NCBI GenBank assembly: GCA_027485005.1
Contig: JAIXRX010000049.1
Coordinates: forward strand, 1-9,342
Source of the DNA: Alphaproteobacteria bacterium
GTDB lineage: Bacteria > Pseudomonadota > Alphaproteobacteria > Rickettsiales > JAIXRX01
Direction: 5' to 3'
Length of the DNA stretch: 9,342 bases
Shown here: positions 6,113 through 9,342 of the stretch, in pieces
Numbering within the stretch: the first letter of the stretch is position 1
Layout: each line of letters starts with the position of its first letter
Made by a program: the position numbers and the translations under genes
Notes under the pieces: model-generated
What the model was told of the DNA's origin: nothing
The model's input: the letters and a program-made list of their open reading frames with translations, nothing else
Databases searched by the model: none

Positions 6113-6262
6113 AGGCCAGTAGGCCGAGCCAGCCTTGAGCTATCCTCATCTGAGGTTCAGTAGAGCCGAAGGGAGGAAAATACAAAAAGGCCAGTAGGCC
6201 GAGCCAGCCTTGAGCGCATCTCATGTGAAATTCAGAAGAATTTCACGGAGATAAACGTAATA
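6113..6262. repeat. Tandem duplication of a ~75-bp unit with an identical 28-bp core
   Basis: The cores at 6113-6140 and 6188-6215 are identical over 28 bases. They begin AGGCCAGTAGGCC and end CAGCCTTGAGC. The start-to-start distance is 75 bases. After the core the two copies remain alignable but diverged, for example CTCAT-TGA..TTCAG.AGA in both. The core contains GGCC-AGTA-GGCC and a repeated GAGC. Each tail forms its own hairpin: CCTCA-TC-TGAGG (6144-6155) in copy 1, and GTGAAATT-CAGAAG-AATTTCAC (6225-6246) in copy 2. In copy 1 the flanks GGATAG (6101-6106) and CTATCC (6140-6145) also pair. On the minus strand, copy 2 reads as a G-C stem followed by TTTTTGTATTTT, so it could act as a terminator. 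I do not recognise the family. Confidence 0.85.
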
Positions 6263-6276
6263 ATTTCCAGTTTCTA

Positions 6277-6305
6277 TTGAAAGCTGTGTTCATCTGTCTT
6301 ATATT
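6277..6305 (+). promoter_or_regulatory. Sigma70-type promoter of the Bax inhibitor-1 family gene
   Basis: TTGAAA (6277-6282), a 17-base spacer and TATATT (6300-6305) make a near-consensus promoter, predicting a start near 6312 and a leader of about 53 bases. A small dyad TAGAA-TTG-TTCTA (6320-6332) lies just inside the predicted transcript and could be an operator or a leader hairpin. The duplicated 75-bp element ends directly upstream of the -35 box. Confidence 0.65.
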
Positions 6306-6354
6306 ATATTTACGCACGTTAGAATTGTTCTAGCCTGTGAATTGTGTAATCCTT

Positions 6355-6360
6355 AGGAGG
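6355..6360 (+). promoter_or_regulatory. Full-consensus ribosome-binding site
   Basis: AGGAGG with five bases to the ATG at 6366 is the strongest ribosome site in the window and fixes the start of the following membrane protein. It suggests efficient translation. Confidence 0.85.
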
Positions 6361-6365
6361 GAATT

Positions 6366-7118
6366 ATGCCTTTTGATAATCGTGGCCCTTTTTCAGCTGC
6401 CGCGTCTCAAACCCAAGCCGCTTCGTCTGACTTAGGTCTGCGTAGCTACATGCTTGGCATTTACAACTATATGGGTGCCGCACTCGCACTGACGGGTATT
6501 TTTGCCTATCTGACCGCGAACTTCGCACCGCTCACTAACCTGATGTATAAAACCAATGAACTTGGCCAATTGGCTGGCCTTGCGCCGCTGGGCTGGGTTA
6601 TTACCTTTGCGCCGATTGGATTGGTGCTGTGGCTTGGATTTAAAATTCAGGATATGGCGTTCAGCACAGCGCAAGCCGTGTTCTGGACCTATGCTGCGCT
6701 AGTGGGCATGTCGCTTTCGTCGTTGTTCTTAATGTATACAGGCGCCAGCATCACCCGCGTGTTCTTTATCACCGCTGCGTCTTTTGGTGCGCTTAGCCTT
6801 TATGGCTACACCACCAAAAAAGACCTGACGGGCATGGGCAGTTTCTTGATGATGGGCTTGTTTGGTCTGATCATTGCGTCACTCGCCAATATGTTCTTCA
6901 AAAGCGGCCCGCTTGATTTGATTATTTCGGTGATCGGCGTGGGTATCTTCGCTGGCCTAACAGCCTATGACACGCAACGCCTGAAAAGCATGTACTACCA
7001 AGTTGCAGGCAATTCAGAAATGGCGATGAAAACCGCTCTGATGGGCGCGCTCAGCTTGTATATGGACTTCATCAATCTGTTCATCTACCTGATGCGCTTT
7101 ATGGGCGAGCGCCGCTAG
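6366..7118 (+). CDS. Bax inhibitor-1/YccA family membrane protein
   Basis: This is a 250-residue polytopic inner-membrane protein with about seven hydrophobic segments (near residues 35-51, 76-94, 103-125, 130-148, 156-177, 183-201 and 225-245) after a ~25-residue polar N-terminus. Family signatures are VFWTYAALVGMSLSSLFLMYTG (106-125 region), SLYGYTTKKDLTGMGSFLMMGLFGLIIASLAN, and GLTAYDTQRLK with Asp202. The C-terminal LSLYMDFINLFIYLMRF has Asp234. In studied homologues (BsYetJ, TMBIM proteins) a pair of membrane Asp residues forms a pH-sensitive calcium-leak gate, and E. coli YccA interacts with FtsH; which role applies here is unknown. It is monocistronic: its own promoter lies upstream and a strong terminator follows 22 bp after the stop. 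The start is fixed by AGGAGG. Confidence 0.95.
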   Translation: MPFDNRGPFSAAASQTQAASSDLGLRSYMLGIYNYMGAALALTGIFAYLTANFAPLTNLMYKTNELGQLAGLAPLGWVITFAPIGLVLWLGFKIQDMAFSTAQAVFWTYAALVGMSLSSLFLMYTGASITRVFFITAASFGALSLYGYTTKKDLTGMGSFLMMGLFGLIIASLANMFFKSGPLDLIISVIGVGIFAGLTAYDTQRLKSMYYQVAGNSEMAMKTALMGALSLYMDFINLFIYLMRFMGERR

Positions 7119-7139
7119 GCATCGCTTGCATTTCAAAGC

Positions 7140-7174
7140 AAAGCCCGAGGCGGAGATTCTTCCTCGGGCTTTTT
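7140..7174 (+). terminator. Strong intrinsic terminator after the Bax inhibitor-1 family gene
   Basis: Arms AAAGCCCGAGG (7140-7150) and CCTCGGGCTTT (7162-7172) are a perfect 11-bp match with an 11-base loop, leading into five T (7170-7174). This insulates the pdh genes from upstream transcription. Confidence 0.93.
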
Positions 7175-7226
7175 GCTGCGCCGCACACACGCTAAAGCCG
7201 CGCTCACGGCTGTTCTGCGAGGACAA

Positions 7227-7275
7227 AGAATGCGCTTGTCAGGGCGTACGAATATGGCTATAAACGGCGCATTCT
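7227..7275 (+). promoter_or_regulatory. Sigma70-type promoter of pdhA enclosed by a 9-bp inverted repeat
   Basis: TTGTCA (7236-7241), a 17-base spacer and TATAAA (7259-7264) form a near-consensus promoter, predicting a start near 7271 and a ~63-base leader. The promoter is bracketed by AGAATGCGC (7227-7235), immediately before the -35 box, and its exact reverse complement GCGCATTCT (7267-7275) around the predicted start. Half-site centres are 40 bp apart, close to four helical turns. This fits a repressor gripping both ends of the promoter, though a chance dyad is possible. Confidence 0.65.
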
Positions 7276-7333
7276 GGCGAATCATTTGAGATGCTAGAAT
7301 CTATGTAAAATCAGGACATTAACGGGGTGTCGC

Positions 7334-8377
7334 ATGGCTAAAGCTGCCGCAGCTAAAGTTGCTAAAAATCAATCAGAGCTCGCCGCTGGCGCAGCTGGTA
7401 AAAAATCTCTCACCCCCAATTCTCGCAAAGCTGAATATCTCGGTTATTACCGAGAAATGATGCTTATCCGCCGTTTTGAAGAGCGCGCTGCCCAGCTTTA
7501 CGGCATGGGTTTAATTGGTGGTTTCTGCCATCTTTACATCGGCCAAGAAGCGGTGGTGACGGGTATGCAAGCCTGCGTGACGAATGACGACGCGGTGATT
7601 ACCACTTACCGCGACCACGGCCACATGCTCTCTCGCGGCATGGAAGCGCGCGGCGTAATGGCCGAGCTCACCGGCCGCAGCGGCGGTTATTCGCGCGGTA
7701 AAGGCGGCTCAATGCATATGTTCTCGACCGAGAAAAATTTCTATGGCGGCCACGGTATTGTGGGTGCATCTGTAGCGCTCGGCACCGGTATTGGATTTTC
7801 TTTCAAATATCGCGACACGAACAACCTCTGCCTCACCTATTTTGGTGACGGCGCGGTAAACCAAGGCCAAGTCTATGAGTCTTTCAACATGGCGGCGCTC
7901 TGGAAATTGCCAGTGATTTTCATCGTAGAAAATAACGAATACGCGATGGGCACGTCAGTGAAACGCAGCTCATCCGTGACCGAGCTTTATCGCCGTGGTG
8001 ATTCGTTTGGTATTCCAGGTGTGCAGGTGGACGGTATGGACGTGCTGAAAGTGCGTGAAGCAGGCGAAAAAGCTGTGGCGCATGTGCGTGCAGGCAATGG
8101 CCCAATTCTGCTGGAAATGAAAACTTACCGCTATCGTGGCCACTCGATGTCTGATCCGGCGAAATACCGCACTAAAGAAGAGGTGGAATGCTACCGCGAG
8201 CAACAAGATCCGATTGCGCGTTTGAATCGCGTGATTATGGACGAGACCATTGCGACGCAAGCCGAGCTAGACGCGATTGAAGCCGAAGTGAATGAGATTG
8301 TGCTCGACGCCGTGGAATTCGCTAAAACCAGCCCAGAGCCAGATGTTTCTGAGCTTTGGACGGACATCACGCAGTAA
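7334..8377 (+). CDS. pdhA: Pyruvate dehydrogenase E1 component, alpha subunit
   Basis: The 347-residue thiamine-diphosphate-dependent subunit, with PdhB, decarboxylates pyruvate and passes the acetyl group to the lipoyl E2 core, feeding acetyl-CoA to the TCA cycle. The cofactor motif is complete: GDGAVNQG (171-178) begins it and ENNEYAMGT (199-207) closes it. Other hallmarks are RRFEERAAQLYGMGLIGGFCHLYIGQEA (46-73), TYRDHGH (91-97), GGSMHMF and GGHGIVGA (138-145), and the YRYRGHSMSDP loop (265-275), equivalent to the phosphorylation loop of mitochondrial E1-alpha. The first ~24 residues are Ala/Lys-rich and probably flexible, as in many alphaproteobacterial E1-alpha proteins. The nearest ribosome-site-like bases are GGGG (7324-7327). 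pdhB follows after 27 bp, so the two form an operon from the promoter at 7236-7264. Confidence 0.96.
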   Translation: MAKAAAAKVAKNQSELAAGAAGKKSLTPNSRKAEYLGYYREMMLIRRFEERAAQLYGMGLIGGFCHLYIGQEAVVTGMQACVTNDDAVITTYRDHGHMLSRGMEARGVMAELTGRSGGYSRGKGGSMHMFSTEKNFYGGHGIVGASVALGTGIGFSFKYRDTNNLCLTYFGDGAVNQGQVYESFNMAALWKLPVIFIVENNEYAMGTSVKRSSSVTELYRRGDSFGIPGVQVDGMDVLKVREAGEKAVAHVRAGNGPILLEMKTYRYRGHSMSDPAKYRTKEEVECYREQQDPIARLNRVIMDETIATQAELDAIEAEVNEIVLDAVEFAKTSPEPDVSELWTDITQ

Positions 8378-8404
8378 ACGAAATAATAAAGACGAGAGAG
8401 ACTT

Positions 8405-9342
8405 ATGGCACAACAAACCGTACGAGTAGCCTTGCGTGATGCGATGGCAGAAGAAATGCGCCGCGACCAAGATGTGTTGGTGATGGGCGAAGAAGTGGCC
8501 GAATATCAAGGCGCGTATAAAGTGACGGAAGGTTTGCTTGCGGAATTTGGTGATAAGCGCGTGATTGATACGCCAATTACCGAACATGGCTTTGCAGGGC
8601 TGGCGGTGGGTGCGGCGATGATGGGCCTGAAGCCAGTCGTTGAATTCATGACCTGGAATTTCGCGATGCAAGCGATCGACCATATCATTAACTCCGCCGC
8701 TAAAACGCTCTATATGTCGGGCGGACAAATCAAATGCCCGATGGTGTTTCGTGGGCCGAATGGCGCAGCATCGCGCGTGGGTGCGCAGCACTCGCAGTGC
8801 TATGCGAGCTGGTATGCGCATATCCCGGGTTTGAAGGTGATTGCACCGTGGGACGCAGCATCTGCAAAAGGCTTGCTCAAAGCTGCGATTCGTGACCCGA
8901 ACCCAGTGGTATTTTTGGAAAACGAACTCATGTATGGCCAATCGTTTGAAGTGCCAGACGATGCAGATTATGTGCTGCCAATCGGCAAAGCTGCCGTGTT
9001 GCGCAAAGGGACGGACGTGACGATTACGGCGTTCTCCATCATGGTTGGCCATGCGCTGGAAGCCGCAAAAGAACTCGAGAAACAAGGCATCAGCGCCGAA
9101 GTCATTGACCTGCGCACCTTGCGCCCACTCGACAAGCAAACCATCATCGATTCGGTGCGTAAAACGCATCGCCTTGTGTCGGTGGAAGAAGGCTGGCCAG
9201 TGGCTGGCATCGGTTCAGAAATCGCAGCGATTGCGATGGAAGATTTGTTCGACGATTTGGATGCGCCGATGGTGCGTGTGCATGGGGCAGACGTGCCGTT
9301 GCCATATGCTGCGAATCTTGAAAAATTGGCGCTGCCACAAGT
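8405..9342 (+). CDS. pdhB: Pyruvate dehydrogenase E1 component, beta subunit (C-terminus beyond window)
   Basis: The frame is open from ATG 8405 to the right edge (312 codons plus two bases), giving nearly the full usual length of a ~325-residue E1-beta. It pairs with PdhA in an alpha2beta2 heterotetramer. Visible hallmarks are RVALRDAMAEEMRRDQDVLVMGEEVAEYQGAYKVTEGL with catalytic-region Glu30, DTPITEHGFAGLAVGAAMMGL (55-75), RGPNGAASRVGAQHSQ with the conserved His129, and IDLRTLRPLD (234-243). The C-terminal transketolase-type domain follows (EEGWPVAGIGSEI, 261-273). The ribosome site is GAGAGAG just before ACTTATG. Unlike many Rhizobiales and Rhodobacterales PdhB proteins, it starts directly at the catalytic domain with no N-terminal lipoyl domain, as in Rickettsia and mitochondria. 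Long minus-strand open frames across this gene are shadows. Confidence 0.97.
   Translation, partial: MAQQTVRVALRDAMAEEMRRDQDVLVMGEEVAEYQGAYKVTEGLLAEFGDKRVIDTPITEHGFAGLAVGAAMMGLKPVVEFMTWNFAMQAIDHIINSAAKTLYMSGGQIKCPMVFRGPNGAASRVGAQHSQCYASWYAHIPGLKVIAPWDAASAKGLLKAAIRDPNPVVFLENELMYGQSFEVPDDADYVLPIGKAAVLRKGTDVTITAFSIMVGHALEAAKELEKQGISAEVIDLRTLRPLDKQTIIDSVRKTHRLVSVEEGWPVAGIGSEIAAIAMEDLFDDLDAPMVRVHGADVPLPYAANLEKLALPQ

Larger units (their letters stand above)
5901..6276. other. Gene-free, repeat-bearing intergenic stretch
   Basis: No convincing gene is present in either direction. The first ~45 bases (5901-5945) are very A+T rich and carry an imperfect hairpin around TTTTTC-ATATTA-GAAAAA. The stretch then holds two short tandem direct repeats (6031-6075) and a duplicated 75-bp unit with a 28-bp exact core (6113-6262). 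The minus-strand gene's promoter should lie here; the best guess is TTGTGA (complement of 6045-6050) with TACTGT 17 bases on, which is weak. A short plus-strand frame crossing the left part (5791-6072) overlaps the minus gene and has no ribosome site. Confidence 0.6.

Noticed and set aside
6113..6215. Two identical 28-bp repeats separated by 47 bases, resembling a minimal CRISPR
   Set aside because: There are only two copies, the intervening sequence is itself a diverged copy of the sequence after the second repeat, its length is atypical for a spacer, and no cas gene is nearby.
8267..9169. 300-codon minus-strand open frame opposite pdhA end and pdhB
   Set aside because: It is antisense to an unmistakable pdhB. 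Its product is His/Arg/Phe-rich with no domain, as expected from the complement of biased codons.

Overview
The window looks like chromosomal housekeeping DNA from an alphaproteobacterium of moderate base composition (not the very GC-rich type). The clues are the gene order, with a divergent PpiD-type gene next to tpiA-secG-pyrG, and an adjacent pdhA-pdhB pair whose E1-beta subunit has no N-terminal lipoyl domain. That last trait is shared with Rickettsiales and mitochondria, so a lineage outside the classical Rhizobiales/Rhodobacterales is plausible, but I cannot name the genus from this sequence.

Layout. Positions 1-1808 (minus) hold most of a membrane-anchored SurA/PpiD-type periplasmic folding factor, cut at its C-terminus by the window edge. 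A 135-bp divergent promoter region separates it from a plus-strand run of tpiA (1944-2672), secG (2690-3079) and pyrG (3103-4755), which are 17 and 23 bp apart and very probably one operon. An AT-rich hairpin overlaps the pyrG stop. After a 144-bp gap comes a secreted chalcone-isomerase-like protein (4900-5433). It converges on an unrecognised 137-residue minus-strand gene (5487-5900) that ends in a strong UUCG-loop terminator. This small gene is packed with perfect inverted repeats. About 465 bp without a gene follow (5901-6365). This stretch contains short helical-turn-spaced tandem repeats, a 75-bp unit present twice with an exactly conserved 28-bp core, and a good sigma70-type promoter. 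That promoter drives a Bax inhibitor-1/YccA-family membrane protein (6366-7118), which is closed by a strong intrinsic terminator. Another sigma70-type promoter, bracketed by a 9-bp inverted repeat, precedes pdhA (7334-8377) and pdhB (8405 to the right edge, incomplete).

Functionally, TpiA (glycolysis) and the PdhA/PdhB E1 component (pyruvate to acetyl-CoA) serve central carbon metabolism. PyrG makes CTP. SecG and the PpiD-like protein act in export and in folding of exported proteins. These genes are ordinary. The part that merits attention is 5434-6262: the palindrome-rich unknown gene and the duplicated 75-bp element beside it. I see no CRISPR array, transposase, integrase, tRNA, rRNA or recognisable defence system.
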